From Intrasporangium calvum DSM 43043 (GTDB taxonomy: Bacteria > Actinomycetota > Actinomycetes > Actinomycetales > Dermatophilaceae), in assembly GCF_000184685.1 (NCBI RefSeq), contig NC_014830.1, positions 3,348,001-3,412,000 of the forward strand: a stretch of 64,000 nt of DNA, in the 5' to 3' direction. The translations under genes and the position numbers were made by a program. The notes under the pieces are model-generated. The model did not search any database. It saw only the letters and a list, made by a program, of their open reading frames with translations, and was not told the DNA's origin. Shown in pieces: positions 37,485 through 48,480 of this stretch (positions within the stretch are counted from its first letter, which is position 1; each line of letters begins with the position of its first letter).

Positions 37485-39239
37485 TCAGCCCCTTCCCACC
37501 GCGTCGGTGACCGCGCTGGTGACCGCGGTGGTCGTTCCTGATGTCTGCAGCGCTGTCGGCGCTGGTGTCGCCAGTGGTGTCGGCGCTGGTGTCGGGGCCG
37601 GGTCGAACTGGGACTCGGACACCATCTCGATCGCGTGGACCGGGCACTGCCGGTAGCAGGTGCCGCACCCCGTGCACTTGGCGTAGTTGAACTCGTACCG
37701 CTTGCCCTTGCCGAGCTTGATGATGGCGTCCTCCGGGCACGACCCGAAACAGCCGTCGCACTCGAAGCAGTTGCCGCACGAGAGGCAGCGCCCGGCCTCG
37801 AAACCGGCCTCCTGCTCGGACAGCCCCGCGACGACCTCCTCGAACGCGCTGATGCGCGCCGCCGGGTCGAGCTCGGGCTGCTGTCGGCGGTCGTGGTCGC
37901 CGAAGTACCAGAGGTTGAGCCGGTCGGCGTGGATGATGTCGTGCTTCGGCGGCGTCGTGAACTCGGCCGTCCGGAGCCAGGCGTCGATGCTGCGGGCGGC
38001 GCGCTTGCCGTGCCCGACGCCGATCGTCACGGTGCGCTGGCTCGGCACGGCGTCCCCGCCGGCGAAGATCCCGGGCGCGCCGGTCATGAGCGTCGCGGGG
38101 GTCACCTGGACGACGTCGTCGTCGAACTCGACGCCGGGGATGCTGCGGAGGAAGGCGGTGTCGCTCTCCTGCCCGAGGGCGAGGATGACGGTGTCGGCGG
38201 CGAGGGTCTCGTAGACGCCGGTGCCGCGCGGGCGGCCGTGCTCGTCGAGCTCCTGCACCTCGACGGTGAGCTGGTGCTCGCCCATGTCCTTGATGGTGCG
38301 CAGCCAGTTGATCCGAATGCCCTCCTCCTCCGCGTCGGCGGCCTCCTCCTCGTGGGCGGGCATCTGCTCGCGGGTGCGGCGGTAGACGATGACGGACTCG
38401 TCGGCGCCGAGGCGCCGGGCGACGCGGGCGGCGTCCATCGCGGTGTTGCCGCCGCCGTAGACGGCGACTGTGCCCGTCAGCGGCTGCTGCTCACCGGTCT
38501 CCACGCCGCGGAGGAAGCTGACCGCGTCGAGGACCCGACCGGCATCCATGTTGGGGATGTCGACGCGCTTGGACAGGTGGGCCCCGACCGCGACGAAGAC
38601 GGCCTCGAAGCCGCCGTCGACCCGTTCGGCCTCGAGGTCGGTGACGAGATGGTTCTGCTCGAACGTCACCCCGAGGGCGACGAGGCGCTCGATCTCCGCG
38701 TCGAGGACGTGCCGGGGCAGCCGGTAGGCCGGGATGCCGTAGCGCATCATCCCGCCCGGCGCCGGCCCGCTGTCGCGAACGGTGACCTCGTGGCCGAGGC
38801 GGGCCAGGTGGTAGGCGGCGGAGAGGCCGCTCGGTCCGGAACCGATGACGAGGACGCGGCGTCCGGTGTGCGTCGTCGGGTGCTCGAACTGCCAGCCGTG
38901 CTCGAGGGCAAGGTCGCCGAGGAACCGCTCGACCGCGTGGATCGACACCGCCCCGTCGAGCTCGACCCGGTTGCAGGCGGTCTCGCACGGGTGGTAGCAG
39001 ACCCGACCGTGGATCGCCGGGAACGGGTTGTCGAGCGTCAGCTGGCGCCACGCGGCCTCGTGGTCGCCTTCCTTGACGTGCGCGAGCCAGGCCTGGATGT
39101 TCTCCCCGGCCGGACAGCCGGCGTTGCAGGGCGGTAAGAGGTCCAGATAGAGCGGGCGCTGCGACCGGACGGGGCCGGATCGGAGCCGTCCCAGCCCCAG
39201 GGGTGCCAGGGGGGTGAGGTCTCGTTGCTGGTCGGACAC
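37485..39239 (-). CDS. GltD-like FAD-dependent NAD(P) oxidoreductase with ferredoxin domain
   Basis: About 584 residues: an N-terminal 4Fe-4S segment with the cysteines of PPCNAGCPAGENIQAW and CYHPCETACNR, an FAD site VLVIGSGPSGLSAAYHLA, a NAD(P) site VAVYGGGNTAMDAARVA, and a C-terminal two-cluster ferredoxin (CLSCGNCFECDGCFGSCPED, CTGCGTCYRQCP). This is the small-subunit glutamate synthase family; with nifJ next, it probably moves electrons between ferredoxin and NAD(P)H rather than making glutamate, and no large gltB gene is present. GTG at 39239 has GGAG six bases upstream, so I prefer it to the ATG at 39245. Confidence 0.85.
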   Translation of the reverse strand: MSDQQRDLTPLAPLGLGRLRSGPVRSQRPLYLDLLPPCNAGCPAGENIQAWLAHVKEGDHEAAWRQLTLDNPFPAIHGRVCYHPCETACNRVELDGAVSIHAVERFLGDLALEHGWQFEHPTTHTGRRVLVIGSGPSGLSAAYHLARLGHEVTVRDSGPAPGGMMRYGIPAYRLPRHVLDAEIERLVALGVTFEQNHLVTDLEAERVDGGFEAVFVAVGAHLSKRVDIPNMDAGRVLDAVSFLRGVETGEQQPLTGTVAVYGGGNTAMDAARVARRLGADESVIVYRRTREQMPAHEEEAADAEEEGIRINWLRTIKDMGEHQLTVEVQELDEHGRPRGTGVYETLAADTVILALGQESDTAFLRSIPGVEFDDDVVQVTPATLMTGAPGIFAGGDAVPSQRTVTIGVGHGKRAARSIDAWLRTAEFTTPPKHDIIHADRLNLWYFGDHDRRQQPELDPAARISAFEEVVAGLSEQEAGFEAGRCLSCGNCFECDGCFGSCPEDAIIKLGKGKRYEFNYAKCTGCGTCYRQCPVHAIEMVSESQFDPAPTPAPTPLATPAPTALQTSGTTTAVTSAVTDAVGRG

Positions 39240-39289
39240 GCGCATCTCCAAGGTCCGTTGCCCGGACGGTTCGCGCGCCGGGACGAGGG

Positions 39290-39311
39290 GTACTACTTGC
39301 TGTAGTACTAC
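39290..39311. promoter_or_regulatory. Putative operator of the GltD-like/nifJ/DHOD operon
   Basis: GTACTAC-TTGCT-GTAGTAC (39290-39308) is a perfect dyad, and GTAGTACTAC (39302-39311) is itself palindromic. The cluster of overlapping dyads lies 51 bases upstream of the first gene, in the only AT-richer stretch of the gap, so it is probably the control site of the operon. The cognate regulator is not identified. Confidence 0.5.
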
Positions 39312-39405
39312 CGTACTCCCGGCCTCCGCGGCCCGTGCCCCCACCGCCCGTCGCCTTGGTCACGCCCCACCCCGCCACCCCCGCCGGTCAGGTGCGCGCG
39401 GGGCG

Positions 39406-39422
39406 AGCCCAGCGGCATACGG
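39406..39422 (+). repeat. Dispersed repeat family A, single copy
   Basis: AGCCCAGCGGCATACGG, an exact consensus copy, 57 bases from the 3' end of guaB1 and upstream of the nifJ operon. Confidence 0.85.
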
Positions 39423-39478
39423 CCTGCGGCTGCTCGGCGAGAAGCGGGCACTGCTGTCCCGAGCCCGACCTCAGGGCG

Positions 39479-42366
<2,888 letters not shown>

Positions 42367-42402
42367 GTCGCGGGGGCGAAGCCAGCCCCGCTGGGAGGTT
42401 GC

Positions 42403-42434
42403 GTATGCCGCTGGGCCAGCTCAGCGGCATACGG
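42403..42434. repeat. Dispersed repeat family A, inverted pair in the opposite order
   Basis: GTATGCCGCTGGGCC directly followed by AGCTCAGCGGCATACGG. Unlike the other pairs the GTATGCC ends are outside, so the hairpin has no loop of unrelated bases and its tip is the GGGCCAGCTC centre. It lies 36 bases after the metalloprotease stop. Confidence 0.8.
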
Positions 42435-42480
42435 CTCCTTCCGCTGTGGGCTGAGTCCGTTGACGGGGCCATCCTGCAGA

Positions 42481-42494
42481 GTAATGATGATTAC
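42481..42494. promoter_or_regulatory. Dyad abutting the start codon of the 173-residue protein gene
   Basis: GTAAT-GATG-ATTAC ends at the base before the ATG at 42495. The low GC and lack of a ribosome binding site suggest a short-leader or leaderless transcript with an operator on the start; autoregulation is possible but inferred. Confidence 0.4.
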
Positions 42495-43016
42495 ATGATT
42501 ACCGAGCAAGCAAGTGAGCGCGTGCGTGGATGGTTCACCGGTCGTCTCCCCCAGGAGTGGCAGCAGGCGGCACCCGACATCACCGTCGACCGGGAGGAGA
42601 TCACGGTCGCCCTGACGATCGACGACGTCGACCTGCCCGACGGCTCGAGCGACGCCGAGCGCGCCGAGGCGAGGGCCGGACGGGCCAAGGCGTTCCGGGA
42701 AGACACGCGCGGACGCCGGATCGAGATCGCCCGCGAGGCCGAGCACCGGTTCGACCGCAAGGTGTCGTGGGCGGTGCGGGTCGGCGACCGGACCGAGCTC
42801 TTCACGCACGTCGCGGCGCCGGCCATGACCCGGCTGCGGCAGCGGGAGCGGCTGGTCCTCGACACCCTGGTCGACGCGGGGGTGGCGCGGTCGCGGGCCG
42901 ACGCGCTGGCGTGGTGCGTCCGGCTCGTCGGGCAGCACGAGTCGGACTGGCTGGGCGAGCTGCGCGAGGCGATGACGCACGTCGAGGACGTGCGCCGGAA
43001 GGGACCGGCCGCCTGA
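42495..43016 (+). CDS. Conserved actinobacterial protein of unknown function
   Basis: A 173-residue soluble, highly charged protein. No named domain. The N-terminus SERVRGWFTGRLPQEWQQAA precedes a strand-rich middle (DITVDREEITVALTIDDVDL) and an Arg-rich helix (RAEARAGRAKAFREDTRG). The C-terminal 60 residues (RLRQRERLVLDTLVDAGVAR, SRADALAWCVRLVGQHESDW) are helical and look like a small DNA-binding or ribbon-helix-helix-like segment, which would fit the dyad next to its start. A DNA-binding role is only suggested. Confidence 0.7.
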   Translation: MITEQASERVRGWFTGRLPQEWQQAAPDITVDREEITVALTIDDVDLPDGSSDAERAEARAGRAKAFREDTRGRRIEIAREAEHRFDRKVSWAVRVGDRTELFTHVAAPAMTRLRQRERLVLDTLVDAGVARSRADALAWCVRLVGQHESDWLGELREAMTHVEDVRRKGPAA

Positions 43017-43046
43017 GGGTGGACGGCGGGTGCGGCGGCTTCGGGC

Positions 43047-43658
43047 TCAGCCCTGGTGGGGGTCGCCCTCGTGCTGGTCCTGCTGACCCGCCTGGTCGCC
43101 AGCGCCCTCGGGTGCCGTCTGGACGGCGGAGATCTCGAACTCCAGGGTGATCCGCTCGGAGACGAGGACGCCACCCTTGTCGAGCGGCATGTTCCACTCG
43201 AGGCCGTAGTCGCGACGGTTGATGCGACGCGTGCCCTCGAAGCCCGCCCGGAGTGCACCGAACGCGTCGGTCTGCACGCCGAGCAGCTCGATCGGGATCG
43301 TCACCGGCTTGGTGATGTCGCGGATCGTCAGGTGCCCGGAGACGACGTAGGCGCCGTCACCGACCTCCTCGATCTGGGTGCTCTCGAAGGTGATGTCCGG
43401 GAACCTCTCCACGTCGAAGAAGTCGGCGCTGCGCAGATGGTTGTCCCGGTCGTTGTTGCGGGTGTCGACGCTCGCCGCCTTGAGGATGACCCGGGCGTTC
43501 GACTTGGACATGTCGTCGAGGTCGGCGTGGAAGTAGCCCTGGACGTCATTGAACGAGCCACGAACCGTCGTCACCATGGCGTGCCGCGCCGAGAAGCCGA
43601 TGCGGGTGTGAGCGGGGTCGAGCTCCCAGTTGCCGCTCAGGGTCGAGTCGTCGGCCAT
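43047..43658 (-). CDS. YceI-family lipid-binding protein
   Basis: A 203-residue lipocalin-like beta-barrel: GNWELDPAHTRIGFSARHAM, VRGSFNDVQGYFHADLDD, RDNHLRSADFFDVERFPDIT, GHLTIRDITKPVTIPIELLG and RRDYGLEWNMPLDKGGVLVS are all family-typical. Members bind polyisoprenoids or amides. No signal peptide is seen, which is common for the actinobacterial forms. The C-terminal 20 residues are Gln/Gly/Glu-rich and variable. ATG at 43658 with AGGAG upstream. Confidence 0.9.
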   Translation of the reverse strand: MADDSTLSGNWELDPAHTRIGFSARHAMVTTVRGSFNDVQGYFHADLDDMSKSNARVILKAASVDTRNNDRDNHLRSADFFDVERFPDITFESTQIEEVGDGAYVVSGHLTIRDITKPVTIPIELLGVQTDAFGALRAGFEGTRRINRRDYGLEWNMPLDKGGVLVSERITLEFEISAVQTAPEGAGDQAGQQDQHEGDPHQG

Positions 43659-43895
43659 GCGGTCTCCTGTGTGTCGTGTCGTGGTTCGCGTTGAGGATTC
43701 GCGTGATGGAGCGTGGGTCAAACGAAGTTGAAGGTTTCATGGCGGAGCCGGTACTGGCAAGTTGGCGCCACGCAGTGGTATCGGTACCCACCCTGACCCG
43801 CTCATCCTCGACCTCATCCTCGACCGGCGGGTCGACGTGGCCTGGCCCTGCGGAAATTCTTTCGTGAGGAACCCCCGGTGGGGAGTTTCGGACTC

Positions 43896-43929
43896 TAGAG
43901 TGCGAGCACCCCCAACGAGTTTCCGGAGG
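43896..43929 (+). promoter_or_regulatory. -10-like element and ribosome binding site of the subtilase gene
   Basis: TAGAGT at 43896-43901 is a plausible -10 hexamer and GGAGG at 43925-43929 lies seven bases before the ATG at 43937. A -35 is not clear. Confidence 0.45.
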
Positions 43930-43936
43930 CTCTTCC

Positions 43937-46177
43937 ATGCGCTCGAATCGCGCCCTTGCCGTGACGGCTACCGCCGCACTGGCACTATCCCTGGGAATGG
44001 CGGCTTCGTCAGCCGCCCAGCCCGAAGCCAACACCCGTCAGTCCGCGCCGGAGGTCGACAGCAGCTATGCGCTCGTCCGGCTGGCGAGCGAGCCGCTCGC
44101 CACCAACCCGCGCACCGCGCCCGCCAAGGGCAAGAAGATCGGCTTCGCCAACCAGTCGGTCAAGGCAGAGCGCGACCGCATCAGGGCTGAGCAGGCCGCC
44201 TTCAAGGACTGGCTGCGCGTCAACGCCCCCCAGGCGAGGGTCACCAAGCAGTTCGACGTGGCGGTCAACGCCGTCGGCGTCCAGCTGAACGGCACCTCCC
44301 TCAGCACGGTTCGCTCGGCGCCCGGCGTCACCTACGCCGAGCTCCAGGGCGTCTTCACCCCGTTGGCTCACGAGGACCCAGATCTCGAGCTGGTCGACGC
44401 CTTCGAGGGTTGGACCGCCGTCGGCGGCGCCGCGGAGGCCGGCAAGGGCGTCAAGGTCGCCATCATCGACAGCGGCATCGACGTCACGCACCCCTGCTTC
44501 GACGACACCGGCTACCCCGCGGTCACGCCGATCGGCGACGCGAAGTACACGAACAACAAGGTGATCGTCTCGCGCACCTATGGCAACAAGGTGGCCAAGA
44601 ACGGCTTCGACGGCCGGGACCTCAACGGGCACGGGACCCACGTCGCCGGGACCGTGGCGTGCAACCCGCACACCACTGCCGTCGTCGACAGCACGGTCAT
44701 TCCGTACGCCCCGTCCGGCGTCGCTCCCGCCGCGACCCTCGGGTCCTACAACGTCTTCCCGGGCACCGCCGGCTCGGCGCGCTCCGAGGACATCCTCGAG
44801 GCGATGCAGGACGCCTACGTCGACGGGTTCGACGTCGCGAACATGAGCCTCGGCGGTGCGCGGAACGACGGTGGTGGCGCCTTCCTCCTCGACAACGCCG
44901 TCGACAACCTCGACAAGGCCAACATGGTGGTCGCGGTGGCAGCCGGCAACGAAGGTCCCGGCTACTGGACCGTGCACTACCCCGGTGCGGCCCCGCGGGC
45001 GCTCACGGCTGGTGCGAGCACCGTCGGGCACGCGCTGGTCAACACGGTCACCGTGGCGGGCACGGACTACGACGTCGTCGTCGGTGACTTCGGGAAGCTG
45101 ACCGAGGACATCACGGCGCCGCTGGCGGTCGCCAAGGACGCTGCCTCCGGGCACCCCCTCGGGCTCTCCCTCGCCTGCAACGGGTCGCCGCTGCCCGACC
45201 TGACGGGCAAGATCGCCGTCATCGGACGCAACGTCTGCACCTTCCAGGAGAAGATCGACAACGTCACGGCCGCCGGGGCGGTGGCCGCCATCGTCGTCAA
45301 CCGCGAGGACGCCCTCCTCACCATGGCCGGCGACCAGACCGGAGTCGTCTCGGTGATGGTCACCAAGTCCGACGGCGCCCAGATCATGGAGCACGACGGT
45401 CAGGACGCGACGATCAACGCCAACATGCTCTACAAGTCGATCCCCGAGGCGACCAACCGGATGGCCTCCTTCTCCAGCCAGGGCCCGACGCACGGTGACC
45501 TGCTCATCAAGCCGGACGTCGTCGCTCCCGGCGCCGACGTGCTCAGCGCCCAGCCTGCCTGGGCCTGCGGCACCCCGCCGTGCTGGGCGATCTTCGGCGG
45601 CACGTCGATGGCCACGCCACACCTGGCCGGCATCGCCGCCGTCGTCCGCGGCGACCACCCGACCTGGAGCGCCGCCGAGGTCCGCAGCGCCGTCGTCAAC
45701 ACGGCCAAGCAGGGCGTGCTCCGTGACGCCCTCACCAACCTGGTGACGAACGACGCCCTCAAGGTCGGCGCCGGCCTGGCCGACACGGACGCGGCGGTGG
45801 CGAGCCAGGTGGCGCTCGACCCGGTCAGCGTGTCCTTCGGGGCGATCGCCAGCGGCTCCGGCCGCAGCGTCTCGAAGTCGGTGGTCCTGACCAACACGAG
45901 CTCGACCTCGATCTCGGTCGATGTCGCGATCACCAACAACCCGGCCGCTGGTGTGAGCTACTCGGTGTCCGGCGGTGCTGCGTCGCTGGCGGCTGGTGCG
46001 AGCACCACGGTGACGGTGACGGCCACCTCGGCCAAGGGTGCAGCTGACGACTTCTACCAGGCCCAGCTCGACGTCTCGGTCGGCGGCACCGTCATCTCCC
46101 ACGGCATGCTCTTCACCATCGTGGGCAGCGGCGTCGCGGCACCCGGCCAGCACCAGGTCCCGCCCGGCCTGAGCTGA
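43937..46177 (+). CDS. Secreted subtilisin-like serine protease (S8) with PA domain
   Basis: A 746-residue exported protease. Signal peptide of about 27 residues, an inhibitor-type propeptide (to about 140), then the catalytic triad: D178 in VAIIDSGIDVTHPC, H232 in NGHGTHVAGTVAC and S557 in GGTSMATPHLAG, with oxyanion N338 in AAGNEGPG. A protease-associated (PA) insert spans about 395-510, and a C-terminal Ser/Thr-rich immunoglobulin-like domain follows (VVLTNTSSTSISVDVAITNN). It degrades proteins outside the cell. Preceded by GGAGG and followed by a 13-bp terminator hairpin. Confidence 0.93.
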   Translation: MRSNRALAVTATAALALSLGMAASSAAQPEANTRQSAPEVDSSYALVRLASEPLATNPRTAPAKGKKIGFANQSVKAERDRIRAEQAAFKDWLRVNAPQARVTKQFDVAVNAVGVQLNGTSLSTVRSAPGVTYAELQGVFTPLAHEDPDLELVDAFEGWTAVGGAAEAGKGVKVAIIDSGIDVTHPCFDDTGYPAVTPIGDAKYTNNKVIVSRTYGNKVAKNGFDGRDLNGHGTHVAGTVACNPHTTAVVDSTVIPYAPSGVAPAATLGSYNVFPGTAGSARSEDILEAMQDAYVDGFDVANMSLGGARNDGGGAFLLDNAVDNLDKANMVVAVAAGNEGPGYWTVHYPGAAPRALTAGASTVGHALVNTVTVAGTDYDVVVGDFGKLTEDITAPLAVAKDAASGHPLGLSLACNGSPLPDLTGKIAVIGRNVCTFQEKIDNVTAAGAVAAIVVNREDALLTMAGDQTGVVSVMVTKSDGAQIMEHDGQDATINANMLYKSIPEATNRMASFSSQGPTHGDLLIKPDVVAPGADVLSAQPAWACGTPPCWAIFGGTSMATPHLAGIAAVVRGDHPTWSAAEVRSAVVNTAKQGVLRDALTNLVTNDALKVGAGLADTDAAVASQVALDPVSVSFGAIASGSGRSVSKSVVLTNTSSTSISVDVAITNNPAAGVSYSVSGGAASLAAGASTTVTVTATSAKGAADDFYQAQLDVSVGGTVISHGMLFTIVGSGVAAPGQHQVPPGLS

Positions 46178-46204
46178 TCGGTGAGGTCGCACTGACGTCA
46201 GTTA

Positions 46205-46240
46205 CGGTGGCCGGCTCGCCCTCGGGTGAGCCGGCCACCG
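46205..46240 (+). terminator. Hairpin terminator of the subtilase gene
   Basis: CGGTGGCCGGCTC (46205-46217) and GAGCCGGCCACCG (46228-46240) form a perfect 13-bp stem with a 10-base loop, 28 bases after the stop codon, followed by a short T-containing tail. Confidence 0.8.
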
Positions 46241-46290
46241 TCGCGTTCTTGGGGACCTCTCGCCCCCGCTGAAGCGGGGAGACGGTCGTG

Positions 46291-46296
46291 TATAGT
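46291..46296 (+). promoter_or_regulatory. -10 element of tRNA-Phe
   Basis: TATAGT, the same hexamer as before tRNA-Glu, 62 bases upstream of tRNA-Phe. A good -35 is not evident. Confidence 0.5.
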
Positions 46297-46358
46297 TGGC
46301 GACGCCCGGAGCGATCCGGGTATCTGTTTGCGCAGGCTTCGGCTTGTTGCGCAGACCC

Positions 46359-46435
46359 GGCCAGGTAGCTCAGTTGGTACGAGCGTCCGACTGAAAATCG
46401 GAAGGTCGGCGGTTCGACCCCGCCCCTGGCCACCA
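46359..46435 (+). tRNA. tRNA-Phe (anticodon GAA), CCA encoded
   Basis: The acceptor stem GGCCAGG pairs with CCTGGCC; the anticodon stem CCGAC/GTCGG-type encloses CTGAAAA with anticodon GAA; the T-arm is GGCGGTTCGACCCCGCC; ACCA closes the molecule, so CCA is in the gene. tRNA 3' ends are common integration sites, and everything to the right has island character. Confidence 0.94.
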
Positions 46436-46438
46436 CCC

Positions 46439-46474
46439 AAAACCGCAGGTCAACCCCGGTTGACCTGCGGTTTT
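46439..46474 (+). terminator. Strong terminator after tRNA-Phe
   Basis: AAAACCGCAGGTCAACC (46439-46455), a two-base loop and its exact complement ending in TTTT (46458-46474). A 17-bp perfect stem with A-tract and T-tract works in both directions, so it would also stop the leftward island operon before the tRNA. Confidence 0.85.
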
Positions 46475-46909
46475 GTACACCAGTTCGAGTTGAAATTCGA
46501 CGTCGAAGTGACCGTGGATGACCGCCCGGAGCCCCGCTTGCCCGTATGTGGTTGCACGACTCGTTGCACGATATCTCGACGTCGAGATAGCCTCGCGCGC
46601 TGCGGAACGGATCCGTGCCGGAAACCACCTCGGGAGCAAGGGCTGCGCCTAGGAGCGTCGCGAGTGAAGTGCCAGCTTCGCTGAAGCCGCGGACGGAATG
46701 GGCCACGGAGTTGCTCATTTCGTCCGCGTCCGTGGTGGCTCATGTTGGCGCGGGTCTCGCAGGTGAGCTCGTATCGCCCCTGCTGAATGGTCTACCCGCA
46801 GGTGCCGCCGCGGTTGGCCCAAGCCGGTCCCTCCACAAGGATGTGGACTTAGTTTCGGCGCGTCGCATCCGTCGCGCGCCCAGCCATGTCGCGGCGTCTC
46901 GGACCAGCC
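46475..46909. other. Gene-free stretch between tRNA-Phe and the island operon
   Basis: About 435 bases. Open frames here give no recognisable protein. Two palindromes with the core CGACGTCG are present: TTCGACGTCGAA at 46496-46507 and ATCTCGACGTCGAGAT at 46573-46588, and TTGCACGACTCGTTGCACG just before the second is a near repeat of itself. No integrase, excisionase or second tRNA end is visible. Confidence 0.6.
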
Positions 46910-47551
46910 TCAGCGAACTCGACCACGGCCCACCGAGCCAGCCACGTCCGCAAGGAGGGCGTCTAGCTGGTCGACTCCGGCCCATCCGTTGATCGCGATC
47001 TCGCCGTCCTTACCCACTCTGACCTCCAGGCGGTCCGGTAAGACATCCAGCCGAAGGTCCCGATACCGGTCCGTGATGAAGTGGAAGCGCTGATTAGTCG
47101 AGCCCACCCAAGGGCGGTGCGGATCCCGACGGTCGGCGAGATACGGCCCGTCAACAAGCAGGTCGGTCGCCGCCAGCAGCCTGTCCGCGCCGTCAGGTGA
47201 CTTCGGACCTTCAAGGTACTCGCGAACGAATCCTGTAAAGGTCATCACAGACAAGCCCGCTTCACGCACCCCGGTGGCAAACTCCGCGGCGCCCGGCGCC
47301 TGGTCGAATGGCTCACCACCGAGGAGCGTCACTCCTTCCACGCCCGCGGAGACGGCATCGGCGACAAGGTCGGCAACGCGCACCTCCTGACCTAGGGACG
47401 GCCCCCACAGGTGCGGGTTGAAGCACCCGCTACATCGCACGGAACAGCCCTGCACCCAGACCGCGAACCGCTCGCCGGGCCCCTCGGCCCTCGTGCGGGG
47501 TACGACAGCTCCGAGACGAAGGGTCCGGTCAGAAGTCAAGGACGCGGCCAC
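46910..47551 (-). CDS. Radical SAM 4Fe-4S protein, NrdG/activase-like
   Basis: About 213 residues, last gene of the island operon. The cluster motif is CSVRCSGC (C-x3-C-x2-C) in FAVWVQGCSVRCSGCFNPHL, followed by the SAM-binding LLGGEPFDQAP (GGE motif) and VMTFTGFVREYLEG; ending in a RWVGSTNQRFHF-like segment typical of glycyl-radical-activase relatives. The GTG at 47551 overlaps the upstream gene by 23 bases and I see no clear ribosome binding site, so the start is uncertain (TTG at 47539 is possible). No glycyl-radical enzyme is nearby; the likely partner is one of the Ycf46-cassette proteins. Confidence 0.78.
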   Translation of the reverse strand: MAASLTSDRTLRLGAVVPRTRAEGPGERFAVWVQGCSVRCSGCFNPHLWGPSLGQEVRVADLVADAVSAGVEGVTLLGGEPFDQAPGAAEFATGVREAGLSVMTFTGFVREYLEGPKSPDGADRLLAATDLLVDGPYLADRRDPHRPWVGSTNQRFHFITDRYRDLRLDVLPDRLEVRVGKDGEIAINGWAGVDQLDALLADVAGSVGRGRVR

Positions 47552-48287
47552 GAGGCTCGTCGGGTCGTGCGCTCGGCGCCTCCGACCTGGCAAACGGACC
47601 GAACGTAATGCGGTCGCGAACACGGACCACCTCGTGGGGCTGGAGACCGGCTTTGTTGGCAAGGTCGTCGAGGTCGCGGAATCCGCGGTTGTCCCGACGC
47701 GCCTCGATGATGCGGTCAGCGATGCGGGAATCGACGCCAAGGCTGGCCTGCAATTGGGCAGCCGAGGCAGCGTTGACGTCGAGGGTTGCAGGAGTCGGCG
47801 CAGCGACGGGAGCTGGAGCCGCGAAGTAGTCAGACTCCTTGATTCCTAGAACCTCTGCCTGCGGCGCCGTAGAAGGAGAGGGAGCGGGTGCCGCCTGCGT
47901 GGAGTCTGCGTGCTGGACCGGCTCGTTGTACCAGGCCTTCGCGATCCCCCCGGCGGCGCGCCACCGGAGGTATTCACGATTCAGGTACACGCCGGTGGCG
48001 ATCATGCCGAACCAGGCGATCATCGTGATTGCCGTTCCGACGTCGGAGAGCTGTTGTGTCGTCGGGTCCTCCGTCAGGACGTTCACGGTGAACACCACGG
48101 CCGTGACTCCACAGATCGCCAGCGCAATCGTCCACAAACGGCGAGTTTTCATCCGCGTGGCAAGCAGCACGAATCCAACGAACGAGAACATGCCGAAGCC
48201 GAGGATCACCCACAGCAGCCACGCGCTATTCCTACGCCGCCACGTCTTGTCTGCCAGCAAGGGGTTCGGGTTAGTGGTGAAGCTCAT
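47529..48287 (-). CDS. Membrane protein with C-terminal helix-hairpin-helix domain
   Basis: A 252-residue protein. Three membrane helices at about 24-43, 51-71 and 82-103 are followed by a Pro/Ala-rich linker and a helix-hairpin-helix (about 165-215): LDVNAASAAQLQASLGVDSR, IADRIIEARRDNRGFRDLDD. The HhH resembles that of ComEA, the DNA receptor of competence, but ComEA has one membrane helix and a different linker. It would place a DNA-binding domain at the membrane. It overlaps both neighbours (17 and 23 bases). Confidence 0.7.
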   Translation of the reverse strand: MSFTTNPNPLLADKTWRRRNSAWLLWVILGFGMFSFVGFVLLATRMKTRRLWTIALAICGVTAVVFTVNVLTEDPTTQQLSDVGTAITMIAWFGMIATGVYLNREYLRWRAAGGIAKAWYNEPVQHADSTQAAPAPSPSTAPQAEVLGIKESDYFAAPAPVAAPTPATLDVNAASAAQLQASLGVDSRIADRIIEARRDNRGFRDLDDLANKAGLQPHEVVRVRDRITFGPFARSEAPSARPDEPRGRVLDF

Positions 48288-48480
48288 CGCGTCCTTCGAT
48301 CGTCGTCTCGGCCTGGTTCATGATGTATTCGGGGGTGAATGCGCTCGAGACTGTCTCTGCATCGAGAAGGCCCTCAAGCAGCGCGATCGAGTCGAGACAC
48401 TTCTTGCCCCTCATCCCCAGTGTTTCAGCCCGGATCGTCCCGTCCACCGCTATGCGGACGACGATCCGCTCGTGGCTCAT
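48271..48480 (-). CDS. DUF2997-family protein
   Basis: A 69-residue protein. ERIVVRIAVDGTIRAETLGM, then RGKKCLDSIALLEGLL matches the DUF2997 pattern (strand pair, G-x-x-G-x-x-C, helix). In cyanobacteria DUF2997 genes accompany Ycf35/DUF1257 and Ycf46. Function unknown. The conserved cysteine is present. Overlaps the DUF1257 gene by four bases. Confidence 0.72.
   Translation of the reverse strand: MSHERIVVRIAVDGTIRAETLGMRGKKCLDSIALLEGLLDAETVSSAFTPEYIMNQAETTIEGRDELHH

Noticed and set aside
37485-39239. Glutamate synthase small subunit
   Set aside because: No large subunit is adjacent, and the extra C-terminal two-cluster ferredoxin and nifJ neighbour point to ferredoxin/NAD(P) redox work.
46615-46992. 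Rightward 125-codon open frame in the gap after tRNA-Phe
   Set aside because: It overlaps the radical SAM gene on the other strand, has a composition typical of a shadow frame (Arg/Pro/Ala-rich) and no ribosome binding site or recognisable domain.
47529-48287. Calling the HhH membrane protein ComEA
   Set aside because: ComEA has one membrane helix and a periplasmic linker; this protein has three helices and island neighbours, with no comEC or other competence gene in the window.
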